A DNA stretch of 64,000 nt from NCBI RefSeq assembly GCF_028743495.1, contig NZ_CP117968.1; one strand, 5' to 3'. A program made the position numbers and the translations under genes. Of the stretch, positions 1 to 8,848 are shown in pieces. The stretch is from Allobacillus halotolerans. GTDB lineage: Bacteria > Bacillota > Bacilli > Bacillales > Alkalibacillaceae. The notes beneath the pieces are model-generated. The model saw nothing but the letters and a program-made list of their open reading frames with translations. It searched no databases and was not told where the DNA came from. The stretch's first letter is position 1, and the number at the start of each line of letters is the position of its first letter.

Positions 1-33
1 GTAATCCGTGAAAGAGAAATCGGCGTTAATTAA
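1..33 (+). CDS. rpmC: 50S ribosomal protein L29, C-terminal end (partial)
   Basis: Only the last ten codons and the TAA stop are inside the window; they read VIREREIGVN, which fits the usual C-terminus of Bacillus L29. L29 sits near the peptide exit tunnel of the large subunit. It lies directly upstream of rpsQ, the standard order in the S10-spc cluster, and that order supports the call more than the short sequence does. Confidence 0.8.
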   Translation, partial: VIREREIGVN

Positions 34-61
34 TTGACAATTGAGAGGAGGTCAACCTCAA

Positions 62-325
62 ATGAGTGAACGCAATAACCGTAAAGTTTACAGTGGTCGT
101 GTTGTTTCTGACAAAGCAGACAAAACAATCACTGTTGTGGTAGAAACGTATAAATTCCATCCGTTATATGGAAAGCGCGTTAAGTATTCAAAGAAATTCA
201 AAACTCATGACGAAAATAACCAGGCGAAAACTGGTGACGTTGTGCGTATTATGGAAACACGTCCGTTATCCAAAACGAAACGTTTCCGTTTGATCGAAGT
301 AACAGAAGAAGCTGTAATTATATAA
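62..325 (+). CDS. rpsQ: 30S ribosomal protein S17
   Basis: An 87-residue protein beginning MSERNNRKVYSGRVVSDK, an OB-fold primary 16S rRNA-binding protein of the small subunit. The ATG at 62 is chosen because a GAGGAGG ribosome-binding site lies about ten bases upstream and the product then has the usual S17 length; an in-frame TTG at 41 lies before that site and would add seven unconserved residues. It follows rpmC by 28 bases and precedes rplN, the normal order, and is presumably co-transcribed with them. Confidence 0.97.
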   Translation: MSERNNRKVYSGRVVSDKADKTITVVVETYKFHPLYGKRVKYSKKFKTHDENNQAKTGDVVRIMETRPLSKTKRFRLIEVTEEAVII

Positions 326-365
326 TAGTTCGCTCGGATTGAATCCGAAGGGAGGTTTCATTGAT

Positions 366-734
366 ATGATTCAACAGGAAAGCCGTTTAAAAATTGCTGA
401 CAACTCCGGAGCTCGTGAAGTTCAAGCGATCAAGGTTCTTGGTGGTTCAGGCCGTAAGACAGCGAACATTGGTGATATCATCGTATGTTCCGTTAAGAAC
501 GCTACACCAGGAGGCGTTGTCAAAAAAGGCGAAGTAGTAAGAGCAGTAATTGTACGTTCAAAAAGCGGTGTTCGCCGTAAGGACGGTTCTTACATCCGTT
601 TCGATGAAAACGCGGCAGTGATTGTTCGTGATGATAAGAGTCCTCGAGGCACACGTATTTTTGGACCAGTAGCTCGTGAACTACGTGACAACAAATTCAT
701 GAAAATTGTTTCACTAGCTCCAGAAGTTTTATAA
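366..734 (+). CDS. rplN: 50S ribosomal protein L14
   Basis: A 122-residue protein, exactly the usual L14 length, starting MIQQESRLKIADNSGARE. L14 binds 23S rRNA at the subunit interface and contributes to inter-subunit bridges. The ATG at 366 follows a GGGAGG site; an in-frame upstream start at 339 would add nine residues not found in the family. It sits between rpsQ and rplX, the conserved spc order. Confidence 0.98.
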   Translation: MIQQESRLKIADNSGAREVQAIKVLGGSGRKTANIGDIIVCSVKNATPGGVVKKGEVVRAVIVRSKSGVRRKDGSYIRFDENAAVIVRDDKSPRGTRIFGPVARELRDNKFMKIVSLAPEVL

Positions 735-772
735 AAAAAGAAATTAGACCCTTCAAGGGAGGTGCACGATTC

Positions 773-1084
773 ATGCATGTAAAGAAAGGCGATAAAGTAG
801 TCGTTATTTCCGGTAAAGATAAAGGTAAAGAAGGAACGATTCTAGAAGCGTACCCTAAAAAAGAACGTGTTTTGGTTGAAGGCGTCAATTATGTTAAAAA
901 ACACGCACAGCCTTCTCAAGATAATCCACAAGGTGGAATTTTGACAATCGAAGCACCAGTTCATGTTTCGAACGTTATGCCAGTCGATCCGAAAAGTGGC
1001 CAACCAACACGTGTTGGATATGAAGTGAAAGACGGTAAAAAAGTTCGTATCGCAAAGAAATCGGGCGAAGCTTTAGATAAATAG
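773..1084 (+). CDS. rplX: 50S ribosomal protein L24
   Basis: A 103-residue KOW-domain protein (MHVKKGDKVVVISGKDKGK) that binds the 5' part of 23S rRNA and helps start large-subunit assembly. The KOW motif fills the first ~35 residues, with the GKDKGKEG loop typical of L24. It has a good AAGGGAGGTG ribosome-binding site. It lies between rplN and rplE in the same direction. Confidence 0.97.
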   Translation: MHVKKGDKVVVISGKDKGKEGTILEAYPKKERVLVEGVNYVKKHAQPSQDNPQGGILTIEAPVHVSNVMPVDPKSGQPTRVGYEVKDGKKVRIAKKSGEALDK

Positions 1085-1110
1085 TCTAGCGGCGAAAGGA
1101 GGGCTACAGA

Positions 1111-1650
1111 ATGAATGAATTAAAAAGAAAATACAAGGAAGAAGTCGTTTCTAACTTAGTTGAAAAATTCAATTACAGTTCAGTAATGCAAGCACCGAAA
1201 GTTGAGAAAATCGTGATCAACATGGGTGTCGGTGATGCAGTTCAAAATTCAAAAGCACTTGATAACGCAGTTGAAGAACTTGCAACACTATCAGGTCAAA
1301 AACCAACAGTTACACGTGCCAAAAAATCGATTGCAGGTTTTCGTCTACGTGAAGGAATGCCAATTGGTGCCAAGGTAACACTTCGTGGAGAGCGCATGTA
1401 TGATTTCCTCGAAAAGCTAATCGCTGTATCCTTGCCACGTGTGCGTGACTTCCGCGGAATCTCCAACAAAGCATTTGATGGTCGTGGAAACTACACGCTT
1501 GGTGTAAAAGAGCAATTGATCTTCCCAGAAATTGATTACGATAAAGTAAATAAAGTTCGTGGAATGGATATCGTAATTGTGACAACTGCTGAGACAGATG
1601 AAGAAGCCCGTGAACTTCTTACGCAATTCGGAATGCCGTTCAAACAATAA
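1111..1650 (+). CDS. rplE: 50S ribosomal protein L5
   Basis: A 179-residue protein starting MNELKRKYKEEVVSNLVEKF with the internal L5 signatures NMGVGDA and LPRVRDFRGIS. L5 binds 5S rRNA and forms part of the central protuberance, contacting S13 and P-site tRNA. Length equals that of Bacillus L5. An AAAGGAGGG ribosome-binding site precedes the ATG. It is followed by rpsN, as expected. Confidence 0.98.
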   Translation: MNELKRKYKEEVVSNLVEKFNYSSVMQAPKVEKIVINMGVGDAVQNSKALDNAVEELATLSGQKPTVTRAKKSIAGFRLREGMPIGAKVTLRGERMYDFLEKLIAVSLPRVRDFRGISNKAFDGRGNYTLGVKEQLIFPEIDYDKVNKVRGMDIVIVTTAETDEEARELLTQFGMPFKQ

Positions 1651-1676
1651 CATGAACGTAAAAAGGAGGATAAATC

Positions 1677-1862
1677 GTGGCGAAAAAATCAATGATTGCT
1701 AAACAAAAACGCAAACAGAAATATTCAGTTCGTGAATATTCACGTTGCCAACGTTGTGGACGTCCACATTCAGTAATCCGTAAATTTAAGCTATGCCGAA
1801 TTTGTTTCCGTGACTTAGCTCACGCAGGACAAATCCCAGGCGTCAAAAAAGCTAGCTGGTAA
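1677..1862 (+). CDS. rpsN: 30S ribosomal protein S14, zinc-binding type
   Basis: A 61-residue S14 of the short, zinc-ribbon (C+) type. The cysteine pairs CQRC and CRIC are both present, so zinc binding should be intact. It starts with GTG at 1677 behind AAAGGAGG. S14 sits in the small-subunit head and is needed late in 30S assembly. Bacilli often carry a second zinc-independent S14 elsewhere, induced on zinc starvation; none is in this window. Confidence 0.98.
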   Translation: MAKKSMIAKQKRKQKYSVREYSRCQRCGRPHSVIRKFKLCRICFRDLAHAGQIPGVKKASW

Positions 1863-1892
1863 ACCCCATTGTAGGGAAGGAGGTAAAATCTA

Positions 1893-2291
1893 ATGGCAAT
1901 GACAGATCCAATTGCAGATCTTTTGACTAGAATCCGTAATGCGAACGTGGCTCGCCATGATCAACTGGAAGTTCCTGCTTCCAACTTGAAAAAAGAGATT
2001 GTAGATATCTTGAAGCGAGAAGGTTTCATTCGTGATTTTGAATATATTGAAGACAGTAAACAAGGTGTATTGCGCCTATTCTTGAAATATGGCCAAGACA
2101 ATGAGCGTGTAATCACTGGTATTAAGAAAATCAGTAAACCAGGACTTCGTGTTTATGTGAAAGCAGACGAACTGCCTCGCGTATTAAACGGACTTGGCAT
2201 CGCTGTTGTTTCAACTTCAAAAGGTGTTTTGACAGATAAAGAAGCTCGTCAGCAAGCAGTCGGCGGCGAAGTATTAGCATACGTTTGGTAA
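1893..2291 (+). CDS. rpsH: 30S ribosomal protein S8
   Basis: A 132-residue protein starting MAMTDPIADLLTRIRNANV, the standard S8 opening, and ending near GGEVLAYVW. S8 is a primary 16S rRNA-binding protein of the central domain; in E. coli it is the translational repressor of the spc operon, though that mechanism is not assumed here. A GGAAGGAGG ribosome-binding site precedes the ATG. Operon neighbours are rpsN and rplF. Confidence 0.98.
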   Translation: MAMTDPIADLLTRIRNANVARHDQLEVPASNLKKEIVDILKREGFIRDFEYIEDSKQGVLRLFLKYGQDNERVITGIKKISKPGLRVYVKADELPRVLNGLGIAVVSTSKGVLTDKEARQQAVGGEVLAYVW

Positions 2292-2319
2292 TAGAAAGTG
2301 TAGTCAGGAGGTGGAATAT

Positions 2320-2856
2320 ATGTCACGTATCGGTTTTAAACCACTTGAATTGCCAGAAGGCGTTGAAGTTAAAGTGGATGGACTTACAGTTAATGTAAAA
2401 GGACCTAAAGGTGAATTGTCCCGTACGATTCATGAAGATATGATCATCAACATCGAAGACAATCAACTAGTTGTTGAGCGTCCAAGTGAAAGTAAGCTAC
2501 ACCGTTCCTTGCATGGTACGACTCGTACGATCGTTGCCAACATGGTAGAAGGTGTCACAAACGGCTTCCAAAAAGCACTTGAGATCAATGGTGTTGGTTA
2601 CCGTGCACAAATGCAAGGTAATAAACTAATCGTTAACGCTGGATATTCTCATCCAGTTGAAGTAGACCCGATGGAAGGCATCGAAATTGAATGCCCTACA
2701 AACACAAAAATTGTTGTTAAAGGGATCAATAAAGAGAAAGTCGGCGCAACTGCAGCAAATATTCGCGCAATCAGAACACCTGAACCTTATAAAGGAAAAG
2801 GTATTCGTTATGAAGGCGAATATGTACGCCAAAAAGAAGGTAAAACTGCGAAATAA
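2320..2856 (+). CDS. rplF: 50S ribosomal protein L6
   Basis: A 178-residue protein starting MSRIGFKPLELPEGVEVKV, with the L6 C-terminal signature near residues 152-168 (PEPYKGKGIRYEGE). L6 lies at the base of the L7/L12 stalk and is required for late large-subunit assembly. The ATG at 2320 is preferred over an in-frame GTG nine bases upstream because CAGGAGG precedes it at the right distance and MSRIG is the family N-terminus. Confidence 0.98.
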   Translation: MSRIGFKPLELPEGVEVKVDGLTVNVKGPKGELSRTIHEDMIINIEDNQLVVERPSESKLHRSLHGTTRTIVANMVEGVTNGFQKALEINGVGYRAQMQGNKLIVNAGYSHPVEVDPMEGIEIECPTNTKIVVKGINKEKVGATAANIRAIRTPEPYKGKGIRYEGEYVRQKEGKTAK

Positions 2857-2888
2857 CTTCCGTTAAGAGACAGAAAGGAGTGACTTAA

Positions 2889-3251
2889 ATGATTACGAAG
2901 CAGGATAAGAATGCAACTCGTAAAAAACGTCATTATCGTTTGCGCCGTGACCTTACCGGCACTGCCGAGCGTCCGCGTTTAAACGTATACCGTTCAAATA
3001 AACACATTTATGCTCAATTAATCGATGATACAGCAGGCAAAACCTTAGCAAGTGCCTCTACTGTCGACCCGGAATTGAAATTGGATGCAACAGGTAATGT
3101 TGAAGCAGCTCAAAAAGTTGGTGAACTTCTCGCGAAGCGTGCGACTGATGCGAATCTAAAATCTGTCGTATTTGACCGTGGAGGTTACCTTTATCACGGA
3201 CGCGTAAAAGCTTTAGCGGATGCAGCTCGTGAAAATGGGTTGGAATTTTAA
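2889..3251 (+). CDS. rplR: 50S ribosomal protein L18
   Basis: A 120-residue protein with a basic N-terminal tail (KKRHYRLRRDLTGT) followed by the L18 core NVYRSNKHIYAQLIDD and the C-terminal FDRGGYLYHGRVKALA signature. L18 binds 5S rRNA and brings it to 23S rRNA together with L5. It has a GAAAGGAGTG ribosome-binding site and keeps the conserved position between rplF and rpsE. Confidence 0.98.
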   Translation: MITKQDKNATRKKRHYRLRRDLTGTAERPRLNVYRSNKHIYAQLIDDTAGKTLASASTVDPELKLDATGNVEAAQKVGELLAKRATDANLKSVVFDRGGYLYHGRVKALADAARENGLEF

Positions 3252-3278
3252 ACGTGATCGTAAAAGGAGGGAAATGAA

Positions 3279-3782
3279 TTGAGTAAACAAATCGACGCAA
3301 GCAAGCTTGACATTGAAGAACGTGTAGTAACAATCAACCGTGTAGCGAAAGTTGTGAAAGGTGGTCGTCGTTTCCGTTTCACAGCACTCGTTGTCGTGGG
3401 AGATAAAAATGGCCATGTTGGCTTCGGTACAGGTAAAGCACAAGAAGTACCTGATGCGATTAAAAAAGCGATTGAGGATGGCAAAAAGAACTTGGTACGT
3501 GTACCAATCGTCGGCACAACGATTCCTCACCAAATTCATGGTCAGCTAGGCGCTGGAAACGTCCTTTTGAAACCAGCTACTGAAGGTACAGGGGTTATTG
3601 CTGGTGGACCTGTTCGTGCTGTATTGGAACTTGCTGGTGTAGGAGATATCCTTTCTAAATCATTAGGTTCAAATACACCTATTAACATGGTTCGTGCAAC
3701 AATCCAAGGATTGAGTGAACTAAAAACGGCCGAACAAGTAAGTAAATTACGTGGTAAGTCAGCCGAAGAACTGAAAGGATAA
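3279..3782 (+). CDS. rpsE: 30S ribosomal protein S5
   Basis: A 167-residue protein with the double-stranded-RNA-binding N-terminal fold (RVVTINRVAKVVKGGRRF) and the GHVGFGTGKAQEVPDAI signature. S5 helps translational accuracy and mRNA unwinding at the entry channel. The start is TTG at 3279, six bases after AAAGGAGGG; no better in-frame ATG exists nearby. It precedes rpmD by 12 bases. Confidence 0.97.
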   Translation: MSKQIDASKLDIEERVVTINRVAKVVKGGRRFRFTALVVVGDKNGHVGFGTGKAQEVPDAIKKAIEDGKKNLVRVPIVGTTIPHQIHGQLGAGNVLLKPATEGTGVIAGGPVRAVLELAGVGDILSKSLGSNTPINMVRATIQGLSELKTAEQVSKLRGKSAEELKG

Positions 3783-3794
3783 GGAGGGATTTAC

Positions 3795-3977
3795 ATGGCT
3801 AAACAATTAGAAATTACCCTCACACGGAGTGTCATTGGAAGCAAACAAGACCAACGTAGAACAGTTGAAGCACTTGGGCTGAAAAAAAGACAACAAACTG
3901 TCGTTCGTGAGGATACACCAGTTGTTCGCGGAATGATCAATAAAGTATCCCATCTTGTTCAAGTGAACGAAAAATAA
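3795..3977 (+). CDS. rpmD: 50S ribosomal protein L30
   Basis: A 60-residue protein, MAKQLEITLTRSVIGSKQDQ, the usual short bacterial L30 with the conserved tract KRQQTVVREDTPVVRGMI. L30 is a large-subunit protein contacting 23S rRNA domain II. It has an AAGGAGGG ribosome-binding site overlapping the rpsE stop, which suggests translational coupling with rpsE. Confidence 0.98.
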   Translation: MAKQLEITLTRSVIGSKQDQRRTVEALGLKKRQQTVVREDTPVVRGMINKVSHLVQVNEK

Positions 3978-4006
3978 CAAGAGTTTTTCAAAGAGGAGGT
4001 GCTCGA

Positions 4007-4447
4007 ATGAAACTTCATGAATTAAAAAGTACTGAAGGTTCCCGTAAGAAAAGAAACCGTGTAGGTCGTGGAATGGCTACAGGAAACGGTAAAACTTCAG
4101 GCCGTGGACATAAGGGACAGAATGCACGTTCCGGAGGCGGCACACGTCCTGGATTCGAAGGCGGGCAATTACCGTTGTTTCAACGCCTTCCAAAGCGTGG
4201 ATTCACAAATATTCACCGCAAAGAGTATGTCATTGTTAATTTAGAAACATTAAATAGATTTGATGAAGGTGTGGAGGTAACTCCAGAACTTCTACTTGAA
4301 GAAGGTATTGTCAGTAAGTTGAAAGCAGGCGTGAAAGTTCTAGGCAACGGTAGCTTAGATAAAAAATTGACTGTTAAAGCGCATAAATTCTCTGCTTCGG
4401 CGAAAGAGGCAATCGAAGCTGCAGGCGGTCAAACTGAGGTGATCTAA
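4007..4447 (+). CDS. rplO: 50S ribosomal protein L15
   Basis: A 146-residue protein with the glycine/arginine-rich N-terminal extension (RVGRGMATGNGKTSGRGHKG) that threads into 23S rRNA, and a globular C-terminal half. L15 acts in late large-subunit assembly. The stop TAA overlaps the secY ATG by one base, so translation of secY is probably coupled to it. Confidence 0.98.
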   Translation: MKLHELKSTEGSRKKRNRVGRGMATGNGKTSGRGHKGQNARSGGGTRPGFEGGQLPLFQRLPKRGFTNIHRKEYVIVNLETLNRFDEGVEVTPELLLEEGIVSKLKAGVKVLGNGSLDKKLTVKAHKFSASAKEAIEAAGGQTEVI

Positions 4448-5739
4448 TGTTCAGCACATTTATCAATATGTTTCGCGTAGCTGACATTCGCAGTAAAATT
4501 CTCTTCACCTTAGGTGTGCTCATTATTTTCCGTTTAGGAACTTTCATTCCTGTTCCTTTTACGGATAAAAATGCGTTGACGATGATGGATGAGGTAAACT
4601 CATTTGGGTTTATCGATACATTTGGTGGAGGAGCGTTGAGTCAGTTTTCAATCTTCGCAATGGGTGTGTTTCCTTACATTACAGCGATGATTATTATGCA
4701 ATTGCTCCAAATGGACGTTGTACCGAAATTTACGGAATGGCGAAAACAGGGAGAGCAAGGCAGAAAGAAGTTGACTCAAGTTACGCGTTACGGAACAGTT
4801 GGTTTAGCTTTCCTTCAAGGAATTGGTATGTCTGTCGGTTTCAATGCGATGACAAACGGATCATTGATCCAGAATCCAAGCATCATGACTTACTTTGTCA
4901 TAGCAATCGTATTGACTGGCGGTACGACTTTCTTGATGTGGTTAGGAGAGCAGATCACTGAATATGGGGTAGGGAACGGGATTTCCATCCTCATCTTTGC
5001 TGGTATCATTGCCGGATTCCCGAATGCAATTAACCAGCTCTTTGAACAGTATATTTCAGGTGCAGGCGACCAGTTATTTATTAATATTGCAATCTTGGCA
5101 ATTATATTACTCGTCGTCGTTGCGATTATTGTTGGTGTCATATTCATCCAACAAGCGTTGCGTAAAATACCAATACAGTATGCGAAGCGCACGGTTAATC
5201 GTTCACCTGTTGGAGGACACTCCGCACATTTGCCATTAAAAGTAAATGCGGCAGGCGTCATTCCAATTATCTTTGCAATTTCATTTGTCATTGCACCTCA
5301 GACCGTAGCAGGATTTTTTGAAGGAAATGAATTTGCCTCAACGGTTCAATATATATTTGATTACACTCAACCAATTGGTATGGTTATATACGTCGGTTTG
5401 ATCATTGCCTTTACGTATTTCTACACATTTGTTCAAGTTAACCCTGAGCAAATGGCAGAAAACTTACAAAAGCAAGGTGGTTATGTACCTGGCATTCGAC
5501 CTGGTAAAAACACCGAAACATATTTGACTCGAGTCATTTATCGTTTAACTTTTGTCGGAGCACTGTTCTTAGCAGTCGTTTCTATCTTCCCGATCATTCT
5601 AGGCAGTGTTGCAAACCTTCCAGCAGCCGTCCAAATTGGCGGAACAAGCTTACTCATCGTCGTCGGTGTCGCACTGAATACGATGAAACAGCTGGAGAGC
5701 CAGTTGGTAAAACGACACTACCGAGGCTTTATAAAATAA
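4447..5739 (+). CDS. secY: Preprotein translocase channel subunit SecY
   Basis: A 430-residue integral membrane protein with about ten hydrophobic segments, matching SecY length and order. It forms the SecYEG channel that moves preproteins across, or inserts proteins into, the plasma membrane with SecA. Signatures include the N-terminal FIPVP, the plug-region motif GGALSQFSIFAMG, and the cytoplasmic loop around PEQMAENLQKQGGYVPGIRP. It starts one base inside rplO and lies upstream of adk, as in other bacilli. Confidence 0.98.
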   Translation: MFSTFINMFRVADIRSKILFTLGVLIIFRLGTFIPVPFTDKNALTMMDEVNSFGFIDTFGGGALSQFSIFAMGVFPYITAMIIMQLLQMDVVPKFTEWRKQGEQGRKKLTQVTRYGTVGLAFLQGIGMSVGFNAMTNGSLIQNPSIMTYFVIAIVLTGGTTFLMWLGEQITEYGVGNGISILIFAGIIAGFPNAINQLFEQYISGAGDQLFINIAILAIILLVVVAIIVGVIFIQQALRKIPIQYAKRTVNRSPVGGHSAHLPLKVNAAGVIPIIFAISFVIAPQTVAGFFEGNEFASTVQYIFDYTQPIGMVIYVGLIIAFTYFYTFVQVNPEQMAENLQKQGGYVPGIRPGKNTETYLTRVIYRLTFVGALFLAVVSIFPIILGSVANLPAAVQIGGTSLLIVVGVALNTMKQLESQLVKRHYRGFIK

Positions 5740-5772
5740 GTTTCATTAGAATGTGAGAGCGAGGGGAAAGGT

Positions 5773-6423
5773 ATGAATCTAATTTTGATGGGCTTGCCAG
5801 GTGCCGGAAAAGGTACTCAAGCGGAGAAAATCGTAGAAAAATATGCAATCCCTCATATTTCAACTGGAGATATGTTCCGTTCTGCGATCAAAGAAGGAAC
5901 AGCGTTAGGAAATGAAGCAAAAACGTACATGGACAAAGGCGAATTGGTTCCTGACGAAGTAACCATAGGAATTGTTAAAGAACGTCTATCAAAACCGGAC
6001 TGTGAAAAAGGATTTCTATTAGATGGATTTCCTCGTACAGTGGCTCAAGCTGAAGCACTCGAAAGATTGTTAAATGAGTTGAATACAAAACTCGATTATG
6101 TATTGCATGTTAAAGTTCCAACTGAAAAGTTGATTGAACGATTAACAGGGCGACGCATATGTCCGACTTGTGGAGCAACATATCATGTGGAATTCAATCC
6201 ACCGAAGCAAGAAGGCATTTGTGATCATGACGGTACTGAACTCATTCAGCGAGAAGATGACCAACCGGAAACAGTGAAAAACCGTTTGGACGTGAATATC
6301 GAACAAACACAACCTTTGTTGGATTTCTATGAAGATAAAGGTTATCTAGTTGCTATTGATGGTGATCAAGATATTGATGAAGTTTTTAATCAAATCGACG
6401 ATACTATCGGAGGCTTGGCCTAA
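5773..6423 (+). CDS. adk: Adenylate kinase
   Basis: A 216-residue cytoplasmic enzyme that interconverts ATP + AMP and 2 ADP. The P-loop GLPGAGKGTQ is at residues 7-16, followed by the AMP-binding STGDMFR and LDGFPRT. The LID domain (about residues 126-165) carries CPTC and CDHD, the metal-binding version found in Gram-positive bacteria with an aspartate as fourth ligand. It has a GAGGGGAAAGG site and is followed with no gap by map. Confidence 0.98.
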   Translation: MNLILMGLPGAGKGTQAEKIVEKYAIPHISTGDMFRSAIKEGTALGNEAKTYMDKGELVPDEVTIGIVKERLSKPDCEKGFLLDGFPRTVAQAEALERLLNELNTKLDYVLHVKVPTEKLIERLTGRRICPTCGATYHVEFNPPKQEGICDHDGTELIQREDDQPETVKNRLDVNIEQTQPLLDFYEDKGYLVAIDGDQDIDEVFNQIDDTIGGLA

Positions 6424-7170
6424 ATGATTATTTTAAAGACACCACGTGAAATTGAATTGTTGCGTCAAGCTGGAAAAATTGTTGGATTAACACACCAAGA
6501 GCTGAAGAAACATATTAAGCCAGGTGTGACAACAAAAAAACTAGATGACATTGCTGAAAAGTATATACGCAGTATGGATGCACTACCATCTTTTAAAGGA
6601 TATAATGGCTTTAAAGGGAGTGTCTGTGTTTCAGTCAATGAAGAACTTGTACATGGTATTCCAAGCGACCGTGAGTTGAAAAATGGTGACATTGTCACAT
6701 TGGACATCGGCGCAGATTATAAAGGATATCATGGCGATTCGGCTTGGACATATGCTGTCGGAGAAATTGACGAAGAAACGCAAAAGCTCCTCGAGGTCAC
6801 TGAAGCATCTTTGTTTGAAGGATTAAGCGTAATTGCTCCCGGAAAACGTCTGACCGATATTTCACATGCCATTCAATCCTATGTCGAACCGTACGGCTAC
6901 ACCATAGTACGGGAATATGGAGGCCATGGGGTCGGCCAAGACCTTCATGAAGACCCACACATCTCGAATTTTGGCCCACCAAACAAAGGACCGCGTTTGA
7001 GAAAGGGTATGGTGCTGGCCATCGAACCAATGGTTAACCTCGGTGAACGATATGTTCGCACGCTGGAAGATGGTTGGACAGTCGTTACGGAAGATTCTAA
7101 GAACTGCGCACATTTTGAGCATACGATCGCAGTGACAGAGGATGGCTATGAAATTTTAACAAAAGCTTAG
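6424..7170 (+). CDS. map: Methionine aminopeptidase, type I
   Basis: A 248-residue enzyme that removes the initiator methionine from new proteins. The metal ligands of the pita-bread fold are visible: the two aspartates in LDIGADYKGYHGDSA, the histidine in GGHGVGQDLHEDP, and glutamates in AIEPMV and EHTIAVTEDG. The ATG starts at the base after the adk stop, which suggests coupled translation. Confidence 0.97.
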   Translation: MIILKTPREIELLRQAGKIVGLTHQELKKHIKPGVTTKKLDDIAEKYIRSMDALPSFKGYNGFKGSVCVSVNEELVHGIPSDRELKNGDIVTLDIGADYKGYHGDSAWTYAVGEIDEETQKLLEVTEASLFEGLSVIAPGKRLTDISHAIQSYVEPYGYTIVREYGGHGVGQDLHEDPHISNFGPPNKGPRLRKGMVLAIEPMVNLGERYVRTLEDGWTVVTEDSKNCAHFEHTIAVTEDGYEILTKA

Positions 7171-7191
7171 ATCAAGTGAAGGTGATTGTGA

Positions 7192-7515
7192 TTGAACGAT
7201 GGAGAATCGGGAAGTCCTAAAATAGGCCAGTTGGTTCAGATCAAACGAGGTCGTGAACTAAGTCAGTATGCGATTATCATTGATATATTGGATGAGAAAT
7301 TCGTATTATTGGCCGATGGCGAGAAAAGGAAATTCGACCGACCGAAAAAGAAAAATCTTCACCATGTGGAGCTGATTGATTATGTCTCTCCAGAGGTCGA
7401 AAAGAGCTTGAAAGAGACCAACCGGGTGACAAACGGAAAGCTCCGTTTCGCAATATCGAAATTTGTTAATGAACTATTGGCAGATTGGAAGAAGGGAGAT
7501 TCTCTCAATGGCTAA
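7192..7515 (+). CDS. KOW-domain RNA-binding protein (YbzG-like)
   Basis: A 107-residue protein with an N-terminal KOW/L14e-like domain (GQLVQIKRGRELSQYAIIID) and a basic region KRKFDRPKKKNLHHVEL. Bacilli encode a similar protein at the same place between map and infA (ybzG in B. subtilis); a role in RNA or ribosome binding is inferred from the fold only. It starts with TTG at 7192 behind GAAGGTGA and overlaps the start of infA by eight bases. Confidence 0.85.
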   Translation: MNDGESGSPKIGQLVQIKRGRELSQYAIIIDILDEKFVLLADGEKRKFDRPKKKNLHHVELIDYVSPEVEKSLKETNRVTNGKLRFAISKFVNELLADWKKGDSLNG

Positions 7516-7726
7516 AGATGATGTAATTGAAATGGAAGGTACAGTTCAAGAAACTTTACCAAACGCTATGTTTAAGGTAGAGTTGGAAAATGGACATCAA
7601 ATCCTTGCCCATGTCTCCGGTAAGATTCGTATGCACTATATTCGAATTTTACCAGGTGATAAAGTAACGGTGGAAATGTCACCGTATGATTTATCAAGAG
7701 GACGAATCACTTATCGTTATAAATAA
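7508..7726 (+). CDS. infA: Translation initiation factor IF-1
   Basis: A 72-residue OB-fold protein, MAKDDVIEMEGTVQETLPN, exactly the family length. IF-1 binds the 30S A site and works with IF-2 and IF-3 during initiation. The ATG at 7508 follows GAAGGGAG and overlaps the upstream KOW gene; reading further upstream would add 15 residues foreign to IF-1. Confidence 0.98.
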   Translation: MAKDDVIEMEGTVQETLPNAMFKVELENGHQILAHVSGKIRMHYIRILPGDKVTVEMSPYDLSRGRITYRYK

Positions 7727-7758
7727 ATGAAGACTCCGATCTAAGAGGAGGTAAGAAC

Positions 7759-7872
7759 ATGAAGGTAAGAGCATCAGTAAAACCTATTTGTGAAAAGTGT
7801 AAAGTTATCCGCCGTAAAGGAAAAGTTATGGTGATTTGTGATAATCCAAAACACAAACAAAAACAAGGATAA
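7759..7872 (+). CDS. rpmJ: 50S ribosomal protein L36, zinc-binding type
   Basis: A 37-residue protein, MKVRASVKPICEKCKVIRRK at its start, ending KHKQKQG. The ligands CEKC, a further cysteine and a histidine form the CCCH zinc ribbon of the C+ L36 form. It has an AGAGGAGGT ribosome-binding site. It is the shortest gene of the cluster and keeps its normal place between infA and rpsM. Confidence 0.98.
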   Translation: MKVRASVKPICEKCKVIRRKGKVMVICDNPKHKQKQG

Positions 7873-7896
7873 TCGAAAAGGAGGTGCCATCCACTA

Positions 7897-8262
7897 ATGG
7901 CTCGTATTGCAGGAGTTGACGTTCCACGTGATAAACGTGTTGTTATCGCGCTGACGTATGTATATGGTGTAGGGAAATCTACCGCACAAGAAGTGTTGAA
8001 TAAAGTTGGTGTTTCTGAGGATACACGTGTACGTGACCTTACAGAAGACGAACTAGCTAGTATCCGTAAAGGTATTGAAGACTATACAGTTGAAGGGGAT
8101 CTTCGTCGTGAAACATCCCTTAACATTAAGCGATTGATCGAGATCGGTTCATACCGTGGAATTCGCCATCGTAGAGGGTTGCCTGTTCATGGTCAAAAGA
8201 CAAAGAACAATGCTCGTACTCGAAAAGGCCCACGTCGTACAATCGCTAACAAGAAAAAATAA
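7897..8262 (+). CDS. rpsM: 30S ribosomal protein S13
   Basis: A 121-residue protein starting MARIAGVDVPRDKRVVIALT, with the helix-hairpin-helix region VYGVGKSTAQEVL and the C-terminal signature GSYRGIRHRRGLPVHGQ. S13 sits in the 30S head and forms bridges to L5 and the P-site tRNA. The ribosome-binding site is AAAGGAGGTG. It lies in the alpha-operon part of the cluster. Confidence 0.98.
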   Translation: MARIAGVDVPRDKRVVIALTYVYGVGKSTAQEVLNKVGVSEDTRVRDLTEDELASIRKGIEDYTVEGDLRRETSLNIKRLIEIGSYRGIRHRRGLPVHGQKTKNNARTRKGPRRTIANKKK

Positions 8263-8287
8263 GTAATCGAAGGAGGTTTGAAGCATT

Positions 8288-8683
<396 letters not shown>

Positions 8684-8699
8684 TTTATTCGTATATATT

Positions 8700-8728
8700 T
8701 TGTCAGCCCGTCTATAATGGGTTATGAT
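8700..8728 (+). promoter_or_regulatory. Probable sigma-A promoter before rpoA
   Basis: TTGTCA (8700-8705) and TATGAT (8723-8728) are separated by exactly 17 bases in the rpsK-rpoA gap, a good match to the vegetative consensus. It would give rpoA-rplQ extra transcription independent of the upstream ribosomal promoters. The leader from there to rpoA would be about 115 bases. Confidence 0.6.
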
Positions 8729-8848
8729 AGCTTAAATAAGCAGGCACGGATTATCAGGCTGTTTTTATGAAACAATACCTGATCATGAAAAAGAATGTGG
8801 GGAACTCCGCATAAGTGTTTCGACGTTTTGAAGGAGGGTTTTGGGTAA

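Noticed and set aside
4890..5291. A 133-codon minus-strand frame inside secY
   Set aside because: Antisense mirror of membrane-protein codons; not a gene.
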